A stretch of DNA of 64,000 nt from Propionivibrio soli. Its GTDB lineage: Bacteria; Pseudomonadota; Gammaproteobacteria; Burkholderiales; Rhodocyclaceae. A program made the translations under genes and the position numbers. A model generated the notes under the pieces. The model had not been told where the DNA came from. It searched no databases and worked only from the letters and a program-made list of their open reading frames with translations. Shown in pieces: positions 7,235-14,529 of the stretch. Location: positions 62,001 to 126,000 of the forward strand of contig NZ_JANZKY010000015.1 of NCBI RefSeq assembly GCF_025770765.1, read 5' to 3'. Within the stretch, counting starts at the first letter, position 1, and each line of letters starts with the position of its first letter.

Positions 7235-7582
7235 ATGCAGAATTCTTTCTGGGAAAAGGTTGACTCTCTGATTCAAACCTCCCAAGTGATAATTGATCGC
7301 CCTAAAGGATCGATACACCCCCGTTTCAATAGCATCATCTACCCTCTCGATTATGGATATCTTCATGGGACATCGAGTGGAGACGGAAATGGAATCGACA
7401 TTTGGAAAGGATCATTGGATTCATGTTTTTGCGATGCCGTAATCTGCACCATTGACGTCATGAAACGCGATTCAGAGATCAAGCTATTGATTGGCTGTAA
7501 TGAAAGCGAAAAACAAATAGTTCTCAATTTTCATAACGAATCTCGATATATGTCTGGCGTCCTGATTAGTCGCAATTCATGA
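7235..7582 (+). CDS. Cassette 10: short inorganic-pyrophosphatase-like protein
   Basis: 115 residues from ATG 7235; visibly AT-richer than its neighbours. Family I pyrophosphatase features are clear: DRPKGS (Lys24), YPLDYGYLHGT (36-45), the metal block SGDGNGIDIW (Asp50, Asn52, Asp55), then DVMKRDSEIKLL (Asp74, Lys83). Full-length enzymes are about 170-180 residues, so the C-terminal third with the Tyr-Lys pair is missing, and the middle metal aspartate of the D-G-D-x-x-D block reads Asn. It may be a specialised nucleotide-type pyrophosphohydrolase or an inactive form. Confidence 0.7.
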   Translation: MQNSFWEKVDSLIQTSQVIIDRPKGSIHPRFNSIIYPLDYGYLHGTSSGDGNGIDIWKGSLDSCFCDAVICTIDVMKRDSEIKLLIGCNESEKQIVLNFHNESRYMSGVLISRNS

Positions 7583-7666
7583 GCAACAGAGGCCCTCAGC
7601 AGCTTCGCCAATCGATCAACCGACTGCCCGGCAAGCTGCGTTTGCCGGGTATCTGAAACGCTAGCC
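7581..7666 (+). other. attC site 10
   Basis: 86 bp from GAGCAAC (overlapping the TGA stop) to GCTAGCC; the inner stem CCCGGCAA..TTGCCGGG is perfect. The right core has GCT instead of GTT. A shorter version from GATCAAC at 7613 is possible. Confidence 0.7.
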
Positions 7667-7672
7667 ATCTCC

Positions 7673-8038
7673 ATGCGTCCATCGATTTTCCCTTCCGACG
7701 ATTCGCTCCCGACATGGCTGCATACGACGCTTCTGGTTCTCGTCGTTTCACCGTTCTCACTGATGACGCTTTGGTGGGGAGTTGGCGCCTTGGTTTCAGG
7801 ATACCTGGAGCCTCTGGCTGGCCCGGAGTTTGGCCAGTTCTTTTTTGGTCCCGTCGCGTTGCACGGCGCTGCAGCAAGACTCGCGGGCTTCGCACTGCTC
7901 GTTCTCAGCGGCGCCTTCGCGGCTATCGCTGTGCGGTTCTCACGATTTGCGAGCGACTCAGGATTCACTCGATTTGCACCATGGCTACTCCTTGTTTTGT
8001 TCATTTTCGTTTCGTTCGTGGTCAGCACTCTGGCATGA
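7673..8038 (+). CDS. Cassette 11: small membrane protein with three helices
   Basis: 121 residues from ATG 7673, six bases after the attC 10 core. Likely membrane helices at about 17-41, 68-88 and 100-120. Charged residues are few and sit in the loops. No family recognised. Confidence 0.6.
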   Translation: MRPSIFPSDDSLPTWLHTTLLVLVVSPFSLMTLWWGVGALVSGYLEPLAGPEFGQFFFGPVALHGAAARLAGFALLVLSGAFAAIAVRFSRFASDSGFTRFAPWLLLVLFIFVSFVVSTLA

Positions 8039-8046
8039 CTTTTACA

Positions 8047-8144
8047 CCTAAGCTCTCGGGCAGTACGAACTGCCAGCAAGCTGCACTTCCTAACACCCGC
8101 CTGCATACGGCGCACCGGCAGCCGGTTACCTGCAGCGTTTGAAC
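8047..8144 (+). other. attC-like region 11 (degenerate)
   Basis: Between cassettes 11 and 12. A core-like CCTAAGC at 8047 and GTTTGAAC at 8137 frame the region, and an inner hairpin GGCAGTACGAACTGCC is present, but the outer arms no longer match. Called mainly by position. Confidence 0.4.
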
Positions 8145-8151
8145 CATAGCC

Positions 8152-8793
8152 ATGTATATCCCGAAGCACTTTGCTGAGCCAAGAGTCGATGCCTTGCATC
8201 AGCTCATTCGCGCCCGTCCGCTCGCCACGCTGGTTACGCTTGCGTCGAACGGGCTCAATGCCAATCACATTCCGTTGCACCTGTCTCCGGAACCGAGTCC
8301 TTTCGGAACGTTGCGCGGCCATGTGGCCCGCGCCAACCCGATCTGGAAGGACATCGCCAACGATGTGGAGGCACTGGCTATCTTCCATGGCCCCGACGCT
8401 TACGTTACGCCTTCGTGGTACCCCACCAAAGCAGAAACGGGGAGGGTTGTGCCCACTTGGAACTATGCGGTTGCCCACGCCTACGGCACACTCCGTGTGG
8501 TCGATGACCCCGCTTGGCTTCGCGCACACCTTGAGGCGCTGGTGGCCCATAACGAGAGCGCTTTACCCGAGCCGTGGCATATCGAAGATGCACCTTCGGA
8601 CTATGTTGAGAAACTCCTTGGGGCGATCGTCGGCATCGAGATCGTCGTCACACGCCTGTCAGGCAAGTGGAAGACAAGCCAAAACCAGTCCGCGGAGAAC
8701 CGAGCCGGAGTCATTCATGGTCTTCGCGCCAGCGGAGCGTCGGAGGCTAATGACATGGCCGCTCTCATTGAGGGTAGCAACCCAACGCGTTAA
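8152..8793 (+). CDS. Cassette 12: PaiB-type FMN-binding regulator/flavin protein
   Basis: 213 residues from ATG 8152. The start MYIPKHFAEP, the block GLNANHIPLHL and the block YVTPSWYPTK..VVPTWNYAVAHAYG are characteristic of the PaiB family (split-barrel FMN-binding proteins annotated as negative transcriptional regulators), whose usual length is about 200 residues. The C-terminal GKWKTSQNQ..NRAGVIHGL motif is also typical. It probably binds flavin in the cytoplasm; DNA binding has been claimed for Bacillus PaiB but is not visible here. Confidence 0.85.
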   Translation: MYIPKHFAEPRVDALHQLIRARPLATLVTLASNGLNANHIPLHLSPEPSPFGTLRGHVARANPIWKDIANDVEALAIFHGPDAYVTPSWYPTKAETGRVVPTWNYAVAHAYGTLRVVDDPAWLRAHLEALVAHNESALPEPWHIEDAPSDYVEKLLGAIVGIEIVVTRLSGKWKTSQNQSAENRAGVIHGLRASGASEANDMAALIEGSNPTR

Positions 8794-8880
8794 CCCAACC
8801 TTGCCAGGGACTGTCGGCAAGTTCCGCGTGGCGGTATCTGCCTTGCGGGCTCCTGCGGCCCTAGAGCTCAAACGTTGGAT
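8793..8880 (+). other. attC site 12
   Basis: 88 bp from ACCCAAC, right after the TAA stop of cassette 12, to GTTGGAT. Inner arms include CTTGCCAGGGA and the TGCCTTGCGGGCTCC side. Confidence 0.75.
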
Positions 8881-8899
8881 CTAATAGGAAGGAGCCGTT

Positions 8900-9817
8900 G
8901 TGACTAGACTCAAAACACCATTCGGATTTCACTCTACGGCTTCGGAGGTCATCGACGGCATCGACTTGACCGGGAAGCACGCTATCGTCACCGGTGGCGC
9001 GGCCGGTATTGGCATCGAGACCGCTCGCGCACTTGCACAGGCTGGCGCAGCCGTCACCCTTGCCGTGCGGCGGCCGGAATCGGCCATCGCCGTGGCTGAG
9101 AATTTGCGCCACGCAACCGGCAATCGGAATATCCTCGTTAGGAGCTTGGACCTTGCTGATTTGCGCTCGGTAAGTGCCTTCGCCGCAGGGTGGGAGAACC
9201 CACTGCATATTCTTGTTAACAACGCCGGGATCATGGCCGTCCCCGAGTTGGAGAAAACCTCTCAAGGGTTTGAGATGCAGTTCGGCACCAACTTTCTGGG
9301 CCATTTCGCACTGACTTATTGGTTGCACAAAGCACTTGCTGCGGCTAACGGGGCGCGTGTCGTTTCGCTGAGTTCCAGCGGCCATCTCTTCTCACCCGTC
9401 AACTTTGACGACTTGAATTTCGATTTCATTCCGTACACGCCGTTTGGCGCGTACGGCCAATCCAAGACCGCCAACGCGCTACTGGCGGTGGCCGTCACGC
9501 GGCATTGGTCCAGCGATGGCATCTTCTCCAATGCCGTAAATCCGGGCGCGATAGCCACTGGTTTACAAAAGCATACGGGTGGATTGAAGACCCCTGTTGA
9601 GCGCCGCAAGACCCCGGAACAAGGGGCCGCAACCTCGGTTCTTCTTGCGGCTTCCCCGCTTGTTGAGGGGGTAGGCGGCCTCTATTTCGAAGACTGCAAC
9701 GAATCCCATCCTGTCTCGAAGCGCCCGACAGACTTCAGTGGCGGTGTCGCCCCCTACGCCCTCAATGCAGAGAATGCGGAGCGTCTTTGGGATGTGGCTC
9801 TTAGACTGATTTCGTGA
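8900..9817 (+). CDS. Cassette 13: short-chain dehydrogenase/reductase
   Basis: 305 residues from GTG 8900 behind a strong AGGAAGGAG site. Classical SDR: cofactor motif TGGAAGIG (31-38), NNAG (107-110), catalytic Ser near 158-160, Tyr185-x3-Lys189 in YGQSK. The extended length and the N-terminal FGFHSTASEVIDGIDLTGK are like the retinol-dehydrogenase/WW-oxidoreductase-type SDRs of bacteria. An intact, presumably NADP-dependent oxidoreductase of unknown substrate. The small winged-helix-like gene of cassette 14 follows on the same strand. Confidence 0.85.
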   Translation: MTRLKTPFGFHSTASEVIDGIDLTGKHAIVTGGAAGIGIETARALAQAGAAVTLAVRRPESAIAVAENLRHATGNRNILVRSLDLADLRSVSAFAAGWENPLHILVNNAGIMAVPELEKTSQGFEMQFGTNFLGHFALTYWLHKALAAANGARVVSLSSSGHLFSPVNFDDLNFDFIPYTPFGAYGQSKTANALLAVAVTRHWSSDGIFSNAVNPGAIATGLQKHTGGLKTPVERRKTPEQGAATSVLLAASPLVEGVGGLYFEDCNESHPVSKRPTDFSGGVAPYALNAENAERLWDVALRLIS

Positions 9818-9910
9818 GCGCAACTAGTGTTGCTGCATAGATCCGACCCGTCATTCCAGCGGGCGTTGCGCGATGGAACCGCTCATCGCCGTTGAATTCA
9901 AACGCAGGGC
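9818..9910 (+). other. attC site 13 (right core mutated)
   Basis: 93 bp from GCGCAAC, directly after the TGA stop, to GCAGGGC. The sequence leading into the right core (AATTCAAAC) matches sites 1 and 3, but GTT has become GCA. Confidence 0.6.
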
Positions 9911-9945
9911 GTCATTCGTAGCACTTTTCTAGAGAGGATACCGCC

Positions 9946-10380
9946 ATGCAACTTCCCCCGCTCACACAGTCAGTTGGCTCAGCAGAGCGTTCCATGCGGG
10001 CGCTGCTCGAGCGGCATCTTCAAGACGTAGGGCTTTCATTTCCAGCTTGGATTTCCCTTGTATTTACCAATGCTTCGCCACTAACCGTTGATCAAATTGC
10101 GCAACGCCAGATCAGTGGTCATGTGGTCTCAAGCATTGATGAGGTGCGCTTGGAAATAGACACACTCTTACAGGCTGGCCTGCTCAAAGCGAGTGAGAGC
10201 GGGACTCTTTCGCACACAGACAAAGGCTCCGCTCTCTTTGTCGAACTCAGCGGTAAGGTCAAGGACGTTACTCAGTCTCTTTACGGCGATTTGCCCAGTG
10301 AGGACTTGGAAGCCACTCACCGTACCCTGCTAGAAATTGCAAAAAGGGCGAACGGTATTCTCACGTCTTCCAAACCCTAA
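9946..10380 (+). CDS. Cassette 14: small winged-helix (MarR-like) protein
   Basis: 144 residues from ATG 9946 with an AGAGAGGA ribosome site. Helical N-terminus (RALLERHLQDVGLSFPAWI), then a TVDQIAQRQISGHVV..DEVRLEIDTLLQAGLL block that fits a DNA-recognition helix and wing, and TLSHTDKGSALF, typical of MarR-like winged helices. Probably a small DNA-binding regulator in the cytoplasm. Its position after the SDR cassette could make it a regulator of that gene, but each has its own attC context. Confidence 0.6.
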   Translation: MQLPPLTQSVGSAERSMRALLERHLQDVGLSFPAWISLVFTNASPLTVDQIAQRQISGHVVSSIDEVRLEIDTLLQAGLLKASESGTLSHTDKGSALFVELSGKVKDVTQSLYGDLPSEDLEATHRTLLEIAKRANGILTSSKP

Positions 10381-10381
10381 T

Positions 10382-10425
10382 GCCTAACCGATCATTCCAC
10401 CGGTTCGATTTGACGTGCCTTAATC
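10382..10425 (+). other. attC remnant 14
   Basis: GCCTAAC at 10382-10388 next to the TAA stop and a short ACCGATC..CGGTTCGAT inverted repeat; no GTTRRRY core is left before the next gene. Probably a decayed attC at the array end. Confidence 0.4.
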
Positions 10426-10431
10426 CGACCC

Positions 10432-10782
10432 ATGTACTCCAGCAACCTCTTCACCAACGCCAACCCGCCCGCTGAAGGCGAGCGCTTCGACGAGCTCCTT
10501 CGCCACAAGAATCTCGTGATCGAGCGGATCATCAGTTCTTCGCTCATCACTCCCCAGGAATACGTGCAATCCCAGGATGAGTGGGTGCTGCTCGTGCAAG
10601 GCGAGGCGGCGCTACAGGTTGATGGAAGGTCGGTTTCGCTGAAGGCCGGCGACTATCTGTTCCTGCCGGCCGGCACGCCGCACACGGTTGAGCGCACGAG
10701 TGACGGAGCGATGTGGCTCGCCGTTCATCTGCATCCCCAGCCCTTACCGGAATTCGACGGCGGCTCACTCCCTGCAGGCTGA
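10432..10782 (+). CDS. Cassette 15 or array-edge gene: cupin-domain protein
   Basis: 116 residues from ATG 10432. Single cupin barrel: EWVLLVQGEAAL (motif 1 lacks the usual His pair) and AGDYLFLPAGTPHTVE (motif 2 with His), which ends in VHLHPQPLPE. Related to small cupins annotated as phosphoribosylaminoimidazole-carboxylase-like or metal-dependent isomerase-like; function unknown. No attC follows, so it may be the last cassette or the first resident gene beyond the array. From 10783 to 10956 I see no gene. Confidence 0.75.
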   Translation: MYSSNLFTNANPPAEGERFDELLRHKNLVIERIISSSLITPQEYVQSQDEWVLLVQGEAALQVDGRSVSLKAGDYLFLPAGTPHTVERTSDGAMWLAVHLHPQPLPEFDGGSLPAG

Positions 10783-10956
10783 TCTTCAAACGCTCCACCA
10801 GGGAGGGGGGCTGGACGTTTTTTGCCTGTCCCGAAATGACACAGCCGCTTTTCTGAGTGCGCCCAATCCGTTGCGCGTGCCCGGCCCGACCCCGAATACT
10901 GCGGCCAACTGAGACGAAGGCGCTTACCGTGGCGAGCGCGAGCATGGGGTCGGACG

Positions 10957-11979
10957 ATGGACGAGATTTCACTTTCCGCTGGTACGGCGGCCAAAGCGGC
11001 TGCGGGGCTGACGGATGGCTTCGGCCGTGCGATCACCTACCTTCGGCTCTCGGTCACCGATCGGTGCAACCTGCGCTGTTCGTATTGCATGCGTACCGAC
11101 GTCAAGTTTCTGCCGAAAGCCGACATCCTTACCCTTGAAGAAATGGAGCGTTTAGGCGCGGCGTTTATCCGTTTCGGCGTGCGCAAGATCCGGCTGACGG
11201 GCGGCGAGCCTCTGGTGCGCCCGGGGGTGATGCTGCTGGTCGAGCGGCTGGGCGCCCGCGTGGCGTCGGGCGAATTGGACGAACTGACGCTGACGACCAA
11301 CGGCACTTTACTGGCAAAGTACGCCACCGGTTTGGCGTCGGCGGGGATCGGCCGAGTGAATGTTTCGCTCGATACGCTTGACGATGAAGTCTTTCGCCGG
11401 CTTACTCGGCGCGATGGTATTGCCGATGTGCTCAACGGCATCGAGGCGGCGCGCTCAGCCGGGCTTGCGGTACGCATCAACGCCGTGGCGATGGCCGGGG
11501 TGAACGAGGCGGAATACGACCGCTTGATCCGCTGGTGCGGGGAGCAGGGCTGCGATCTCGCTTTGATCGAGCTAATGCCGTTCGGCGAGCGTACCGAAGG
11601 CTTGTATCTGCCGCTCGACCCGGTGCGCGAGCGTCTCGCTACGCGCTGGACGTTGACTCCGGCGAAGCACAAAAGCGGTGGTCCGTGCCGCTATTGGCGG
11701 ATCGCCGAGACCGGGCGGTTGATCGGCTTCATCACACCGATGAGCCACGGCTTCTGCTCCTCGTGTAACCGCGTCCGCATTACGTGCACTGGCAAGCTGG
11801 TGCCGTGCATGGCGCGGCAGGGCGACTACGACTTGCGTGCCGCCTTGCGCTCTCCGGAAGGCGACCAGGCTCTGGAAGCCGCGATATTTGCGGCGGTGGG
11901 GTGCAAACCGGAAGGTCACCAATTCAACGAAGGTTACAAGCCCCAGCAGGGCCAGCCGATGTGGCGGATGGGCGGCTAG
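10957..11979 (+). CDS. moaA: GTP 3',8-cyclase MoaA (radical SAM, molybdopterin synthesis)
   Basis: 340 residues. Converts GTP to 3',8-cyclo-GTP, the first step of molybdopterin cofactor synthesis. The radical SAM motif CNLRCSYC near residues 37-44, RLTGGEPL, the C-terminal second [4Fe-4S] cluster region GFCSSCNRVRIT..CM, and the C-terminal Gly-Gly end are all present, so the enzyme is complete. It heads the hyp operon, 47 bases before hypB; no other molybdopterin gene is nearby, which is unusual. The start is ATG 10957; the upstream ribosome site is weak. Confidence 0.93.
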   Translation: MDEISLSAGTAAKAAAGLTDGFGRAITYLRLSVTDRCNLRCSYCMRTDVKFLPKADILTLEEMERLGAAFIRFGVRKIRLTGGEPLVRPGVMLLVERLGARVASGELDELTLTTNGTLLAKYATGLASAGIGRVNVSLDTLDDEVFRRLTRRDGIADVLNGIEAARSAGLAVRINAVAMAGVNEAEYDRLIRWCGEQGCDLALIELMPFGERTEGLYLPLDPVRERLATRWTLTPAKHKSGGPCRYWRIAETGRLIGFITPMSHGFCSSCNRVRITCTGKLVPCMARQGDYDLRAALRSPEGDQALEAAIFAAVGCKPEGHQFNEGYKPQQGQPMWRMGG

Positions 11980-12026
11980 GGCGATTGAGTCAAACGCGGC
12001 GGCAAGCCGCCAACCGAGGAAACGAC

Positions 12027-12767
12027 ATGTGCGATAGCTGCGGCTGCAATGTGACCGACGCCAACCGGCACCTTTTGGAACACGATGGCACGCATACGAT
12101 AGACGTGCTGGAAAACCTGCTGCACGAGAACGACGTGCAGGCCGATCACAACCGGGCGCATTTCGACGAGCACGGCGTGTTGGCCATCAACATGATGTCC
12201 GGGCCCGGCAGCGGCAAGACGGGCCTGCTCGAACGCACGATTCAGGCGCTGCCCGCGGGCCTGCGCATCGCGGTCATCGAGGGCGACCTGGAAACCGAGA
12301 ACGACGCCGAGCGCATCCGTCGCCATGGCGTCCACGCCGTCCAGATCACCACCGGCATGGCGTGCCACCTAGACGCGCATATGGTGCACGATGCGCTCCA
12401 CGACATCCGGCTGGAAGGGCTCGACATCGTGTTCATCGAGAACGTCGGCAACCTCGTTTGCCCGGCGACGTTCGACATCGGGCAGCACTACAACGTGCTT
12501 CTGCTGTCGGTCACTGAAGGCGACGACAAGCCCTCCAAGTACCCGATCATGTTCCGCATCGCCGATCAGGCGCTGATCACCAAGACCGATCTCTTGCCGT
12601 ACATCGACGAGTTTGACGTGAGCCGTGCGCGCGCCAACATCGCGGCGATTCGCGGCGACCTGCCGGTCATCGAGGTATCGGCGAAGAACGGCGATGGCAT
12701 CGACCGATGGGTCGAGTGGCTCGTCGACGCCGTGGCGGAGCATCGACGCGAGCTGAAGGCCGCCTGA
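12027..12767 (+). CDS. hypB: Hydrogenase maturation GTPase HypB (nickel insertion)
   Basis: 246 residues from ATG 12027. GTPase that, with HypA, delivers nickel to the large subunit of [NiFe] hydrogenase. N-terminal Ni-site MCDSCGC, Walker A SGPGSGKT, metal-binding GMACHLDAHM, ENVGNLVCP and the guanine motif TKTD are seen. A His-rich nickel-storage stretch, found in some HypB, is absent. Its partner hypA is not in the window. Confidence 0.95.
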   Translation: MCDSCGCNVTDANRHLLEHDGTHTIDVLENLLHENDVQADHNRAHFDEHGVLAINMMSGPGSGKTGLLERTIQALPAGLRIAVIEGDLETENDAERIRRHGVHAVQITTGMACHLDAHMVHDALHDIRLEGLDIVFIENVGNLVCPATFDIGQHYNVLLLSVTEGDDKPSKYPIMFRIADQALITKTDLLPYIDEFDVSRARANIAAIRGDLPVIEVSAKNGDGIDRWVEWLVDAVAEHRRELKAA

Positions 12768-12786
12768 GCGCGGGTTCGCCATCGGG

Positions 12787-14529
12787 ATGAGCAGCGCAAT
12801 GTCGCCGGACGATCCCGAAGCGCGCGCACGGCGGGTTCTCAGCCGTTGTTCGAGTTGTGGTCACTGCCGCGAGTTGATGGACGACGCGTCGTGCCTTTTC
12901 ATGCCCGAGCTGTACCGTCTGGCCGACCGCGAAGCCGCTGGAGGCGAGGCGATTTCGGAGGTCGAGCTGAAGGCGTTGATCGGTCTGTGCAACGCATGCG
13001 GCATCTGCCCGTGCGCTCCGGTACAGGCGTGGATCAACGAGGCGCGGGATGCGTTCGTAAACCGCGACGGGCTGGCGTCGGGGGTGCGCCTCCTGGAAAA
13101 CGTGCAACGCCTTGGACAGATCGGCGAGGCGGTTCCCCACCTTGCCAATGCACTGACCGGGGCAAACTCGATCGCGCGTACGGTACGGCGCATCGTCAGG
13201 ATTCACCCTGAAAGAAAGGTGCCGCGTTTTCCGATCGACGGTTTCTCCACTTGGGCTCGCGCCCGTGGCCTGCACGGCAAGCCGCGCACGGCTTCACGCA
13301 AGATCGCCTATTTTGTCGGCTGTACAGCGCGCTACTTTTTTCCGGAAGTGGCCAAGGCGACGGTTGAAGTCCTTGAACGTAACGGAGTCGCCGTTCATCT
13401 ACCCGAACAAAAGTGCTGCGGAATGCCGGCGTTGCTCGAAGGCGACCGGTCCTTCACTTTCGACCGCGTACGTTTCAACGTCGAAGAACTCGCGCGCTGC
13501 GTCGAGGAAGGATTCGACATCGTCTGTTCGTGCCCGACGTGCGGCTACTTGCTGAAATCACTCCTCCGCGACGGCGCCGAGTATTCCGAGGATTACCGAT
13601 CGCTGGTCGCCAAGATGATCGACGAGGCGGGGGGCGACATGGGGTTGGTCAGCCAACGCTTGAGCGAGCGGGACGCGGCGTTCACCGGGAACGTGTCACG
13701 GCGTGCCGGGCACGGGCGGCAGCCCTGGCTGCTGGGCCTTGTACCGCGGCAGGTGTTTCAGGATCAAGGTTACTTTTCGGCGCTGAGCGGGCTCGCGCGC
13801 TTGCGCGTTGCCAATCACACGTACGATCTCGGCGAATACCTGTCGATGCTCCACCAAGCGAGAGAGCTCGCACTCCAGTTCGGGGCCATCGGGAGCAGCG
13901 CCAGCTACTTCGCCCCTTGCCATCAGCGGCAGCAGGGTATCGGACAGCCATGGAAGGATCTGCTTGGCTTGATACCCGGCCTGGAAGTCGCCCGTGTGGG
14001 TGATGGATTTGATTGCTGCGGGCAGGGCGGCCTGATGGGATTCAAGCAGGATTTTCACGTGACTTCGCTGCGCATCGGCCAGCGCTTGACGGAAAAAATC
14101 CGCGCCGCCGCGCCCGAATGTTTGGTAACGGACTGCCTCAGTTGCCGAATCCAGTTCGAGCAGGTTCTTTCAAGGGAAGCGCGCCACCCGGTTGAACTGC
14201 TGCGTGATTCGTATCGCGCTTACCGCGCGGCAATGGTCGGAGAGATCAAGGGAGAACAAACTCACGAATGTCGGGGCTCAGACTTCTCACCTGGCAGGCG
14301 AGCACCCGAAGAGGGCGGAGAGAGAGGAACGGGGAAATCGCTAAGCCCGCTTCGTTCCGGCATGACCGGTTCGGTTGGTGAAGTTGCCCACAGGCTCTTG
14401 AGATGGGACAACTACTCCCCTGACAAGGGAAGGTTGGGAGGAGGGGGCAACGCTCCGTGGACCACGCAATCGTTGTTCAACCCTCCTTGTTTGCCCCCTG
14501 TCAGTGGGGAAACGGAGCCTCGATCGTGA
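12787..14529 (+). CDS. HdrD/GlpC-like iron-sulfur protein with two CCG domains
   Basis: 580 residues. Two ferredoxin-type Cys clusters at the N-terminus (CSSCGHC and CNACGICPC) are followed by two CCG domains: GCTARYF..KCCGMPAL..CSCPTCGY and APCHQRQ..DCCGQGG..DCLSC. This is the layout of the heterodisulfide reductase subunit D/GlpC/Isp2 group, which moves electrons through Fe-S clusters. It sits between hypB and hypF, so a role as electron donor to hydrogenase or to Hyp maturation is likely but inferred. The last roughly 95 residues (after about 490) are low-complexity and not part of the fold; they arise from read-through of a repeat insertion. Its stop overlaps hypF (GTGA). Confidence 0.8.
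   Translation: MSSAMSPDDPEARARRVLSRCSSCGHCRELMDDASCLFMPELYRLADREAAGGEAISEVELKALIGLCNACGICPCAPVQAWINEARDAFVNRDGLASGVRLLENVQRLGQIGEAVPHLANALTGANSIARTVRRIVRIHPERKVPRFPIDGFSTWARARGLHGKPRTASRKIAYFVGCTARYFFPEVAKATVEVLERNGVAVHLPEQKCCGMPALLEGDRSFTFDRVRFNVEELARCVEEGFDIVCSCPTCGYLLKSLLRDGAEYSEDYRSLVAKMIDEAGGDMGLVSQRLSERDAAFTGNVSRRAGHGRQPWLLGLVPRQVFQDQGYFSALSGLARLRVANHTYDLGEYLSMLHQARELALQFGAIGSSASYFAPCHQRQQGIGQPWKDLLGLIPGLEVARVGDGFDCCGQGGLMGFKQDFHVTSLRIGQRLTEKIRAAAPECLVTDCLSCRIQFEQVLSREARHPVELLRDSYRAYRAAMVGEIKGEQTHECRGSDFSPGRRAPEEGGERGTGKSLSPLRSGMTGSVGEVAHRLLRWDNYSPDKGRLGGGGNAPWTTQSLFNPPCLPPVSGETEPRS
14415..14510. repeat. REPIN-like inverted repeat at the HdrD-like/hypF junction
   Basis: Two inverted copies of a G-rich element: CTCCCCTGACAAGGG at 14415 on the + strand and TCCCCACTGACAGGGG reading from 14510 on the - strand, each followed by a GGAGG/GGTTG-rich arm. 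The element lies inside the extended 3' end of the Fe-S protein gene and just before the hypF start. Confidence 0.6.

Larger units (their letters stand above)
494..10430 (+). mobile_element. Integron gene-cassette array (about 15 cassettes, integrase not in window)
   Basis: Nearly every gene here is on the + strand and is followed within a few bases of its stop by a palindrome that begins with an AAC-ending core (for example GCCTAAC, GGCTAAC, CGCTAAC) and ends with a GTTRRRY-like core (GTTAGCC, GTTAGGC, GTTGGGC), after which the next gene starts within about 5-40 bases. This is the defining layout of integron cassettes with attC sites. Lengths of the sites vary (about 43-99 bp), as in real arrays. 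Cassette genes differ in composition from each other and from the GC-richer genes after 10.9 kb. No tyrosine recombinase gene is visible; by cassette orientation it should lie left of base 1, or the array is a cluster lacking an integrase. Confidence 0.9.

Noticed and set aside
7531-8550. Long - strand frame (339 codons) opposite cassettes 11 and 12
   Set aside because: It lies antiparallel to two better-supported genes, crosses an attC region and has no start signal.
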